From JBHEMK01 sp046262635 (GTDB taxonomy: Bacteria; Actinomycetota; Thermoleophilia; Gaiellales; Gaiellaceae), in the NCBI GenBank assembly GCA_046262635.1, contig JBHEMK010000011.1:1-18932 (forward strand): a DNA stretch of 18,932 nucleotides, read 5' to 3'. The number at the start of each line of letters is the position of its first letter. Within the stretch, counting starts at the first letter, position 1. The notes under the pieces are model-generated. The model was not told the DNA's origin. It searched no databases and worked only from the letters and a program-made list of their open reading frames with translations. Position numbers and translations under genes: made by a program. This document shows, piece after piece, positions 1 through 6,488 of this stretch.

Positions 1-273
1 CGGGTGGCGATGGAGGCCTTCTGCCGCGGCCGCCCGGTCGTCGGCAGCCGTGCCGGCGGCATCCCCGACGTCGTCGAGGACGGTGTCAACGGCCTGCTTG
101 TCCCGCCGGGAGATCCGCACGCGCTCGCCGCGGCGCTCGTCCGGGTCCTCTCGGACCGCATTCTCGCCGAGCGGCTCGGCGCGGGCGCCGCTGCGAGCGG
201 CGCCCGCTGGACAGCGACCCCGGAGGGGTACGCGGCACGGATCGAAACCCTCCTTCGGACGGCGACGGCCTAG
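1..273 (+). CDS. GT4 family glycosyltransferase, C-terminal fragment (5' end outside window)
   Basis: This is the last 90 codons of a GT-B fold glycosyltransferase that begins before the window. The frame is open from base 1 and stops with TAG at 271-273. The visible part carries the nucleotide-sugar-binding end of a GT4 enzyme: MEAFCRGRPVVGSRAGG, which matches the LEAMA.G.PVV segment containing the second glutamate of the EX7E motif, followed by VVEDGVNGLLVPPGD and a C-terminal helix. These enzymes transfer a sugar from a nucleotide donor to a lipid-linked glycan on the cytoplasmic face of the membrane. Donor and acceptor cannot be read from the fragment. Only 10 bases separate it from the deacetylase downstream. 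Its stop codon also forms the first three bases of a candidate -10 box for that gene. Confidence 0.9.
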   Translation, partial: RVAMEAFCRGRPVVGSRAGGIPDVVEDGVNGLLVPPGDPHALAAALVRVLSDRILAERLGAGAAASGARWTATPEGYAARIETLLRTATA

Positions 274-276
274 ACT
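271..276 (+). promoter_or_regulatory. Candidate -10 box (TAGACT) for a leaderless deacetylase mRNA
   Basis: TAGACT fits the actinobacterial TANNNT -10 pattern. It ends 7 bases before the GTG at 284, so transcription could begin at or very near the start codon. No Shine-Dalgarno sequence lies in the 10-base gap. No convincing -35 hexamer is visible 16-18 bases upstream. The box overlaps the stop codon of the preceding gene. The same layout recurs before four other genes here, which is the main support. Confidence 0.45.
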
Positions 277-283
277 TCTCTCC

Positions 284-1171
284 GTGCGTGAGCAGCTGAA
301 GCAGGCCCTCAAAAACGGCGTCTACCGCGCGCTCGGCGAGACCGCGACCGGGCTGCGGGCCGTCAACGGTGACGCCCGGACGCTGCGGGTACTCATGTAC
401 CACAAGGTCAACGACCTGATCGGCAACAGGATGTCGATGCCGGTCTCGATCTTCGACGAGCAGATGGCGCAGCTGCGCGAGCTCCGCTACGCGGTCGTCG
501 ACCTCGATGCCGTGCTCTCGCACTACGTCGGCGGTGAGCCGCTCCCGGCAGGCGCTGTCCTGATCACCTTCGACGACGGGTATCGCGACAACCTCGACAA
601 CGCTGTGCCGATCCTCGAGAAGCACCACTATCCGGCGGTGCAGTTCGTGCCGCTCGGCTACGTCGGCGACCCGCTGCCGCTGCCGCACGAGGAGCATCTC
701 GCCGCGCGCGGCGTCGTCAACCGCACCGTCGACTGGGATGAACTGGCCGAGCTCGAGCGCCACGGCGTCCGGATCGAGTCGCACGGGATCAGCCACCGCC
801 CGCTCGCTGATCTCGAGATCGACGAGGCCGCCCGCGAGATCGTCGTCTCGAAGCTGCGGCTCGAGGACAAGCTCGGACGTCCGGTGCGCGCCTTCTCCTA
901 CGTGAAGGGGTCGGAGGCCCACTACAAGCCTGTACACCTCAGCCTCGTCCGCCAGGCCGGCTACGACGTCGCCTTCACCTCGGTCTCGGGCGCGAACTCA
1001 CCGTCGAGCGACCCGCTCGAGCTCCACCGCTACAACGTGGAGCCGTATTCGCCCCGGACGTTCGAGCTCGTGCTCGCCGGGGCCTGCGACCTGATCGCCG
1101 TCAAGGACACGGTGACCGGGACGCACGCCCGCCGCCTCTTCAACGCGGCGCTCGGCACCTCCTCCAAGTGA
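284..1171 (+). CDS. Polysaccharide deacetylase (NodB homology domain, CE4)
   Basis: Predicted metal-dependent deacetylase of 295 residues that would remove N- or O-acetyl groups from a glycan or lipid-linked saccharide. Motif 1, TFDDGY, lies at residues 95-100, with the catalytic and metal-binding aspartates. Motif 2, SHGISH, lies at 166-171 and supplies the metal-binding histidines. Motif 3 is probably FSYVKG at 204-209, followed by the usual buried strand, GYDVAFT. An LMYHKV segment near residue 40 is also typical of exopolysaccharide-locus members. No signal peptide is evident, so it may act on the cytoplasmic lipid-linked intermediate. The frame is open further upstream, but GTG 284 is chosen because it gives the normal family N-terminus and follows the TAGACT box. 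Its TGA overlaps the GTG of the acyltransferase gene (GTGA), suggesting coupled translation. Confidence 0.88.
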   Translation: MREQLKQALKNGVYRALGETATGLRAVNGDARTLRVLMYHKVNDLIGNRMSMPVSIFDEQMAQLRELRYAVVDLDAVLSHYVGGEPLPAGAVLITFDDGYRDNLDNAVPILEKHHYPAVQFVPLGYVGDPLPLPHEEHLAARGVVNRTVDWDELAELERHGVRIESHGISHRPLADLEIDEAAREIVVSKLRLEDKLGRPVRAFSYVKGSEAHYKPVHLSLVRQAGYDVAFTSVSGANSPSSDPLELHRYNVEPYSPRTFELVLAGACDLIAVKDTVTGTHARRLFNAALGTSSK

Positions 1172-2106
1172 CGTCGTACGAGACGGTCCCCTACGAGCCG
1201 TCCCGGCGCGGCGACTTTCTCGCTCTGATGCGCGAGGTCTACGAGGGGGCGGCCTGGTCGCCGGAGGAATTCAACTGGTGGTTCGAGCAGAGCCCCGCCG
1301 GCCGCTTCATCGTCAACCTCGCCGAGGCGGACGGGCGCACGATCGGCGCGGCGGCGCAGAGCTACGCGAGGATGATCCTCGGCCGGCGAGAGGCGTACGC
1401 GACCTTCACGATCCACGTAATGACCGGGAGGGCGGCCCGTGGGCGGGGCGTCTTCTCCGGCCTGCAACAGCACAACGAGCGGATCGCCTCGGAGCAGGGA
1501 GCGGAGCTCGCGCTCGGTTTCACGAATCCGATCGCCGGGCCGATCTTCGTCGGCAAGCTCGGCTGGGAGGAGCTCTGCTGGCTGCGGCTCTGGGCAAGGC
1601 CCAAACGGCCCCTGCGGGCGCTGCGGCACCTGCGCGAGCACGGCCGGCCGGCCGGGGGGGTGCGCGGCGCCGTCGAGGCGTTCGGCCCGCGCCACGAGGA
1701 GCTCTACCACCGCGCCGCGACCGGCTGGGCGAACCACGTCGTCAAGGACGCGGCCTACCTGAACTGGCGCTACCGCGACTCGACGCGACGCTATGCGAGC
1801 GTCTCGACCGGCCGCGGCTTCGCCGTCGTGGGCTGGGGGGTCTACAAGGGCATCTCCGCCGGGCTCGTCTGCGACCTCGTCGGCGGCGACGGCGTCCGGC
1901 TCCTGCACCGCTGCGCGGCCTCGGTCGATGCGGACGTCGTGATCGCGATGCCCAACCGGGGTGAGGAGCGCACGTATCTTGCGGCCGGGTTTCTGCCGAC
2001 GAATGCGTCGATTCGCCTGATCGGCCACGCGCTCCAACCGGGCGCGGAGCTCCCGCACGGGCGCGAGCGGTGGCGCTTCTCGCTCGGCGACACGGACATC
2101 TTCTGA
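1168..2106 (+). CDS. GNAT-like acyltransferase, two-lobed (312 aa)
   Basis: Predicted acyl-CoA-dependent acyltransferase. A GNAT motif-A-like stretch, RGRGVFSGLQQHNERIA, sits at about residues 91-107. It is followed by LALGFTNPIAGPIFVGKLGWEEL, the usual strand-loop-helix pattern around a partner-substrate pocket. At 312 residues it is about twice the length of a single GNAT domain. The second half has YLNWRYRDS near 197-205, a signature I associate with two-domain GNAT proteins of polysaccharide loci. The protein is soluble with no signal peptide. Its GTG start lies inside the stop of the deacetylase gene, and its own TGA shares one base with the next ATG (TGATG), so it sits in the middle of a coupled operon. 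A reasonable inference is that it acylates an amino or hydroxyl group on the glycan or a nucleotide sugar. The acyl donor is unknown. Confidence 0.72.
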   Translation: MTSYETVPYEPSRRGDFLALMREVYEGAAWSPEEFNWWFEQSPAGRFIVNLAEADGRTIGAAAQSYARMILGRREAYATFTIHVMTGRAARGRGVFSGLQQHNERIASEQGAELALGFTNPIAGPIFVGKLGWEELCWLRLWARPKRPLRALRHLREHGRPAGGVRGAVEAFGPRHEELYHRAATGWANHVVKDAAYLNWRYRDSTRRYASVSTGRGFAVVGWGVYKGISAGLVCDLVGGDGVRLLHRCAASVDADVVIAMPNRGEERTYLAAGFLPTNASIRLIGHALQPGAELPHGRERWRFSLGDTDIF

Positions 2107-3122
2107 TGCGCAGGCTCGTGTTCATGACCCAGCGGCTCGACCAGGATGATCCCGCCCTCGGCGCGACCGTGCCGATGGTACGCGCCCTCGCAGCGCGCGT
2201 GGACGAGATCGTCGTCCTCTGCGACTCGGCTCTGCCGGAAGCGCTGCCTGCAAATGCGCGTGTGCACAGGTTCGGATCGGGGACCCGCGCCGGCCGCGGG
2301 CTCCGCTTCGAGGCCGCCCTCGCACGCGAGCTGCGGCCGCGTCCCGACGCCGTGATCGCCCACATGATCGCCCTGTACGCGGTTCTGGCAGCGCCCCTGG
2401 TCCGGCCGCTCGGAATCCCCCTCGTCCTCTGGTACACGCACTGGAGAAGCCATGCGCTCCTGCGTGCGGCGGCGAGGGTGTCGACCGCGATCGCGAGCGT
2501 CGACCGGACGACCTTCCCGCTCGAGTCCGCGAAGGTGCACGTGATCGGGCACGGGATCGACGTGTCGGAGTTCTCGTGCAGCGAGGCCGGGGCGACAGAG
2601 GGGCCGTTGCGTGCGCTCGCGCTCGGCCGCTACTCGCCGGCGAAGGGCCTTGACCATGTGGTGCGCGGTCTGCGGCTGGCCGTCGATCGCGGCTGTGATG
2701 CGCGGCTCGAGGTGCACGGCGTTGCGGGGTCGGCCCTCGAGCGGGACCACGAGCGGTGGCTCGGGGACCTCGTCGAGGAGCTTCGCCTCGGCGAGCGCGT
2801 CGACCTCGGCGGCCCCGTCCCGCGGGCGGAGCTGCGGGCCGTGTTCGGGCGGAGCGACGTGCTGATCAACAACATGCGGGCCGGCGCCGCAGACAAGGTC
2901 GTCTACGAGGCCGCGGCGTCGTGCCTGCCGGTGCTCGCCTCGAACCCGGTCTTCGAGCAGCTGATCGACCGCGGCTCGCTCTTCGACCGGGAGTCACCCG
3001 AAAGCCTCGCCGACCGCCTGCTCGGGCTCGACCGCCGGCGCCGGCCTGAGCTCCGTGCGCGGGTGCTCGAGCACCACTCGGTCGAGGCCTGGGCGGAGGG
3101 CATCCTGGCTGCCGCCGCATGA
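2106..3122 (+). CDS. GT4-like glycosyltransferase with incomplete EX7E motif
   Basis: Predicted GT-B fold glycosyltransferase of 338 residues. The N-terminal acceptor domain runs to about residue 150 (VIGHGIDVSEF linker). The C-terminal donor domain begins with LALGRYSPAKGLDHVVRGL at about 171-189, the standard GT4 GR..P.KG motif. The final motif is DKVVYEAAASCLPVLAS at about 263-279: the second glutamate (E268) is present, but the usual first glutamate in E.FG is replaced by RAGAAD. This may be a subfamily feature rather than damage, because the rest of the fold is intact. ATG 2106 overlaps the previous stop by one base, and the end overlaps the next ATG by four bases (ATGA). No strong ribosome-binding site is visible, consistent with translational coupling. 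Confidence 0.87.
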   Translation: MRRLVFMTQRLDQDDPALGATVPMVRALAARVDEIVVLCDSALPEALPANARVHRFGSGTRAGRGLRFEAALARELRPRPDAVIAHMIALYAVLAAPLVRPLGIPLVLWYTHWRSHALLRAAARVSTAIASVDRTTFPLESAKVHVIGHGIDVSEFSCSEAGATEGPLRALALGRYSPAKGLDHVVRGLRLAVDRGCDARLEVHGVAGSALERDHERWLGDLVEELRLGERVDLGGPVPRAELRAVFGRSDVLINNMRAGAADKVVYEAAASCLPVLASNPVFEQLIDRGSLFDRESPESLADRLLGLDRRRRPELRARVLEHHSVEAWAEGILAAAA

Positions 3123-4219
3123 GGGGCCACATCCTGCACCTCCAGAAGGTCGCCGGCATCTCCGGGTCGGAGGCGCACTTGCTCACCCTGCTGCCGCGGC
3201 TGCGCGACCGCGGCTGGGACGTGCGCATGCTGATGCTGCACGAGCACGAGGCGGGCGCCTGGGGCTTCGCGCGCGCGCTCGAGGCCCGCGGGGTCCCGGT
3301 CGATGCGATTCCCGTTCGCGCCGACGTCGATCCGGTCGCGTTCGTCCGGCTCGCGGCCTACCTCGCGCGGGCACGACCGGGAATCCTGCACACCCACCTG
3401 GTGCACGCGGACGCGTACGGCCTGCTGGCCGGGACGCTCGCGCGCGTCCCCGTGCGGATCTCGACCAAGCACGGGTTCAACGAATTCCGGGAGGCGCCGT
3501 ACTTCGGTCTCGCCGATCGCACCGTCGCGAGCCTTGCGCACATGCAGATCGCGATTTCGCGCGGCCTCGCCCGCTACCTCGAGGACGTCGAGGGCTTCCG
3601 CGGGGCCGACTTCGAGATCGTCCACTACGGGATCGAGCCGAACGGCGAGCCCGAGCCCTACCGGGGGACTGCGCCCCTCCTGCTCTGCGTCGGGCGCCTG
3701 ATCCCGATCAAGGGCCACGTCGTGCTGCTGCGGGCGTTCGCGGAGGCGCGGGAGCGGCTGCCTGAGCTCGAGCTCGAGATCGCCGGCCGCGGGCCGCTGG
3801 AGCCGGCCCTGAAGGCGCTCTGCCGGGAGCTCGAGATCACCGACGCGGTCCGGTTCCTCGGCTACGTCGCCCCGGTGCAGAGGGCGATCGAGCGTGCCGC
3901 AGCGGTGGTGGTGCCGTCGATGGGCGAGGGCTTCGGCATGGTCGCCCTGGAGGCGATGGAGCGATCGCGCCCCGTGATCGCCGCGGCGATCGGCGGCCTC
4001 GGCGAGCTCGTCGAGCATGGCGTCACCGGCTACCTCGTCCCTCCCGGCGAGGCCGAGCCGCTGCGCGATGCGATCCTCGAGCTCGCCCGGGACCTTCCCC
4101 TCGCCGCCCGGATGGGCCACGCTGGACGCCGACGCGCGCTGACGAGCTTCCTGCAGGAGCGCTGCACCGACCGGACGGAGATCCTCTACAAGGAGGCCCT
4201 GGGCGGCAGCGCCTCGTAG
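3119..4219 (+). CDS. GT4 family glycosyltransferase
   Basis: Full-length 366-residue GT-B glycosyltransferase predicted to add a sugar to the lipid-linked repeat unit in the cytoplasm. The N-terminal glycine-rich turn reads VAGISGSEAHLL (residues 11-22). HTHLVHADAYG at about 91-101 and STKHG at 115-119 are typical of this GT4 subgroup. The donor domain begins with CVGRLIPIKGH (190-200). EGFGMVALE at about 270-278 contains the complete EX7E motif. The ATG overlaps the previous stop by four bases. The 3' end runs 34 bases into the convergent glycosyltransferase gene on the other strand. That gene encodes a recognisably similar protein, so the two are tail-to-tail paralogues. Confidence 0.93.
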   Translation: MRGHILHLQKVAGISGSEAHLLTLLPRLRDRGWDVRMLMLHEHEAGAWGFARALEARGVPVDAIPVRADVDPVAFVRLAAYLARARPGILHTHLVHADAYGLLAGTLARVPVRISTKHGFNEFREAPYFGLADRTVASLAHMQIAISRGLARYLEDVEGFRGADFEIVHYGIEPNGEPEPYRGTAPLLLCVGRLIPIKGHVVLLRAFAEARERLPELELEIAGRGPLEPALKALCRELEITDAVRFLGYVAPVQRAIERAAAVVVPSMGEGFGMVALEAMERSRPVIAAAIGGLGELVEHGVTGYLVPPGEAEPLRDAILELARDLPLAARMGHAGRRRALTSFLQERCTDRTEILYKEALGGSAS

Positions 4220-5241
4220 ACGTCGAGCGTCCGTCGGGCCATCTGCTCGACCGAGAATTCGGCGCGGGCGCGTGCCAGACCGGCGGCGCCGAGGGTCGCA
4301 GGGTCCTCGAGCACGCGCAGGATCGCAGCGGCGAGGGCGGCCGGATCGTCCGGCGGCACGAGCAGGCCGGTCTCGCCGTCGACGACGATCTCCGGGACCG
4401 AGCTGACCCGCGTTCCGACCACCGGCAGCCCGGCGAGCATCGCCTCGAGCAGCGCCAGGCCAAACCCCTCCCAGCGTGCTGGATGCACGAGCAGCTCCGC
4501 GCGGCCCAGCCAGGCGGCCACGTCCGGCACGCGGCCGAGCAGATAGACGCCCTCTCCGGCGAGCCGGGGCCGCTCGGGCCCCTCGCCGAGGACGACGAGC
4601 ACCGCGGCCGGGTGCCGCTCCCGCACGGCCGCGAGCGCCTGCACTGCGACGTCGAGGCCCTTTTGAGGCACGAGCCGCGCGATCGCGAGCAGCACGCGGG
4701 CGTCCCCCGGCACCGGGTCGGGTGGGTTCTCGCCCCACGCGGCCGGTGGGTCATCGAGGCCGTAGTGGACGACCGTGACTTTCTCCGCGGGTACGCCGAC
4801 CTGCTCGACCGTGAACCGGCGCAGCGATTCGGTGATCGCGACGATGCTGTCGGCGGCTCGGCAGAGCGCCCGCTCGACGTGGCGGAACGGCCCCGTCCTG
4901 AACGGGTCGTCGTTGTGCTTGGTGGAGACGAGCCGCTCGCGGCGGAGCTTCGCCGCGAGACCGCCGTAGAGGTCGGCGTGGACGAGGTGGGTGTGGACGA
5001 TGTCCGCCCGGAGCCGGCGCGTCAGCCGTCCGAGCAGCAGCGGATCGACGTCCCGAGGGGAGGGGATGCGGATCGAGGGAACCCGGAGCGCGCCGTAGAA
5101 GTCCGAGGGATCCCAGGCGGGATCGTCCAGCCCGACCAGCACCGGCTCGACGCCGAGGTCGGTGAGGGCGGGCAGCAGCTCCAGCAGGTGGCGCTCCGAG
5201 CCGCCGATCCCGCGGATCCGGTGGACGTGCATCACCCTCAT
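4186..5241 (-). CDS. GT4 family glycosyltransferase (paralogue of the convergent + strand gene)
   Basis: A 351-residue GT-B glycosyltransferase. It opens with MRVMHVHRIRGIGGSERHLL, the glycine-rich acceptor-domain turn, and has HTHLVHADLYGG at about 83-94 and STKHND at 106-111. The donor domain has LLAIARLVPQKGLD (184-197), and EGFGLALLE (258-266) supplies the EX7E pair. These segments line up closely with the gene at 3119-4219, so the pair probably arose by duplication or serves related steps. ATG 5241 is chosen because it gives the family N-terminus and overlaps the stop of the upstream GT-C gene by four bases (ATGA); the open frame upstream is low-complexity shadow. A weak GGAA lies just upstream. 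It is the last gene of the three-gene - strand operon 6485-8335, 5238-6488 and this one. Confidence 0.93.
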   Translation of the reverse strand: MRVMHVHRIRGIGGSERHLLELLPALTDLGVEPVLVGLDDPAWDPSDFYGALRVPSIRIPSPRDVDPLLLGRLTRRLRADIVHTHLVHADLYGGLAAKLRRERLVSTKHNDDPFRTGPFRHVERALCRAADSIVAITESLRRFTVEQVGVPAEKVTVVHYGLDDPPAAWGENPPDPVPGDARVLLAIARLVPQKGLDVAVQALAAVRERHPAAVLVVLGEGPERPRLAGEGVYLLGRVPDVAAWLGRAELLVHPARWEGFGLALLEAMLAGLPVVGTRVSSVPEIVVDGETGLLVPPDDPAALAAAILRVLEDPATLGAAGLARARAEFSVEQMARRTLDVYEALPPRASL

Positions 5242-6488
5242 GCGTTTCCACGCACGCGGCCGGCGGCCCAGACGGCGCCTGCGGCCGCGCAGAGTGCGAT
5301 CAGGAAGTCCCAGGGCACCCGGTAGCGGGTGGCTCCGGCGAACGCGAGCGCGGCGACCGTGTTGTAGGCGAGGAGCAGCACTGCCAGCACGGCGAAGGGG
5401 CGGGGGACGAGCCAGATCCCGGCCGCGGCCAGGACGTACAGCACGACGGTGTAGACGGGCGCGACCCAGCGGCGCCCGAGGTCGAGCGAGCTGGCGCGGT
5501 TCCGGCCGCTCGTCTCGGTCACCTTCGGGCTCCAGAGCATGCTCGCCGCCTGCGCCATCAGGCGCGCCTTGCCGCCCGGATGGCGCCGCCAGTAGGTGAA
5601 GGCGAGCCGCTCGTAGTAGGTCATCTGCCGGCATTCGTCGACGTGCACGACCCGGCCGTACTGCACGTAGAGCGCCGCCGCCTCCTCCGGGTTGTAGGGG
5701 GCGTTCCTGATCCGCGGCACATCGTCGATCCAGCCGCCGTGGGCGAGGATCGAGTAGGTGAAGCGGTCGTTCGCCTTGTAGAGCGCGCGGCCGTCGGTGG
5801 TCAGCGCCCAGCAGCCGACCTCCACCCGATTGCGGAGCAGCCAGGGGGCGACCGCGAGCGCGGCGAAGGCGAGCAGCGCCGCGGCGGCCAGTACGGTCGC
5901 CCGCCCGACGCCGCGGCGCCAGAGCAGGAAGGCGGCGAGCACGACCGGCAGCGCGAACAGGCGCGTGTTTCCGAGCATGGCAAGTCCGCTGACGGCACCG
6001 AGGGGCGCCGACAGGCGCACGCTCGGGCGCTCCGCCACCGCGAGCATCAGGAGGACGATCGCCGCCGCGAGCAGCTGGTCGAGGATCTCGCGATTGACAT
6101 GGACGTCGTGCCAGACGAGGTACGGGTTGAGCGTCGCGACGACGGCGGCCGCGGTCGCCCAGCGAACCGAGAGGAAGCGGCGGCCGATCGAGAGCACGAG
6201 CATCGCCGTGCAGGCGGCGACGGCGATCTGCGCCGGCCCGACGGCCCACCAGTGGCGCCCGAAGATCCGGTAGATGGGGATCAGGAACCAGCCGTAGAGC
6301 GGCTGCGTGTACGCAGACGGCTGACCCGGCACGAAGCCGAAGGTGCCGTGGTCGACGAACGTCTTCGCGAACCGGTCGCTCTTCTCCGCGTACTGGCTCA
6401 GGATCAGGCCGCGCTCATGGAGCAGGACGGCGAGCCGCGGCAGGACGGCCGCCGCAGCGGCGAGCCCGTAGGCGGTGCGGCGAGTCAC
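5238..6488 (-). CDS. GT-C membrane glycosyltransferase (GT39/PMT-like)
   Basis: Polytopic membrane protein of 416 residues. Hydrophobic segments alternate with short polar loops, roughly ten in all, including about 84-100, 111-127, 138-151, 163-190, 198-215, 344-361 and 366-385. An acidic, aromatic-rich first extracytoplasmic loop (SQYAEKSDRF near 31-40) is followed by QPLYGWFLIPIYRIFG (62-77). A late ATRYRVPWDFLIAL segment at about 386-399 is the layout seen in GT39/GT83-type enzymes, which use polyprenyl-phosphate sugars outside the membrane. The alternative is an undefined membrane protein or polymerase of the same locus; a Wzy role cannot be excluded. GTG 6488 is picked because it overlaps the asnB stop (GTGA) and starts a normal first membrane helix. 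No SD is visible, so coupling to asnB is likely. Confidence 0.8.
   Translation of the reverse strand: MTRRTAYGLAAAAAVLPRLAVLLHERGLILSQYAEKSDRFAKTFVDHGTFGFVPGQPSAYTQPLYGWFLIPIYRIFGRHWWAVGPAQIAVAACTAMLVLSIGRRFLSVRWATAAAVVATLNPYLVWHDVHVNREILDQLLAAAIVLLMLAVAERPSVRLSAPLGAVSGLAMLGNTRLFALPVVLAAFLLWRRGVGRATVLAAAALLAFAALAVAPWLLRNRVEVGCWALTTDGRALYKANDRFTYSILAHGGWIDDVPRIRNAPYNPEEAAALYVQYGRVVHVDECRQMTYYERLAFTYWRRHPGGKARLMAQAASMLWSPKVTETSGRNRASSLDLGRRWVAPVYTVVLYVLAAAGIWLVPRPFAVLAVLLLAYNTVAALAFAGATRYRVPWDFLIALCAAAGAVWAAGRVRGNA

Noticed and set aside
4192..4216. Possible terminator hairpin (GAGGC/GCCTC) at the first convergent junction
   Set aside because: The stem is only five base pairs with a 13-base loop and there is no T-run on either strand, so it does not qualify as an intrinsic terminator.
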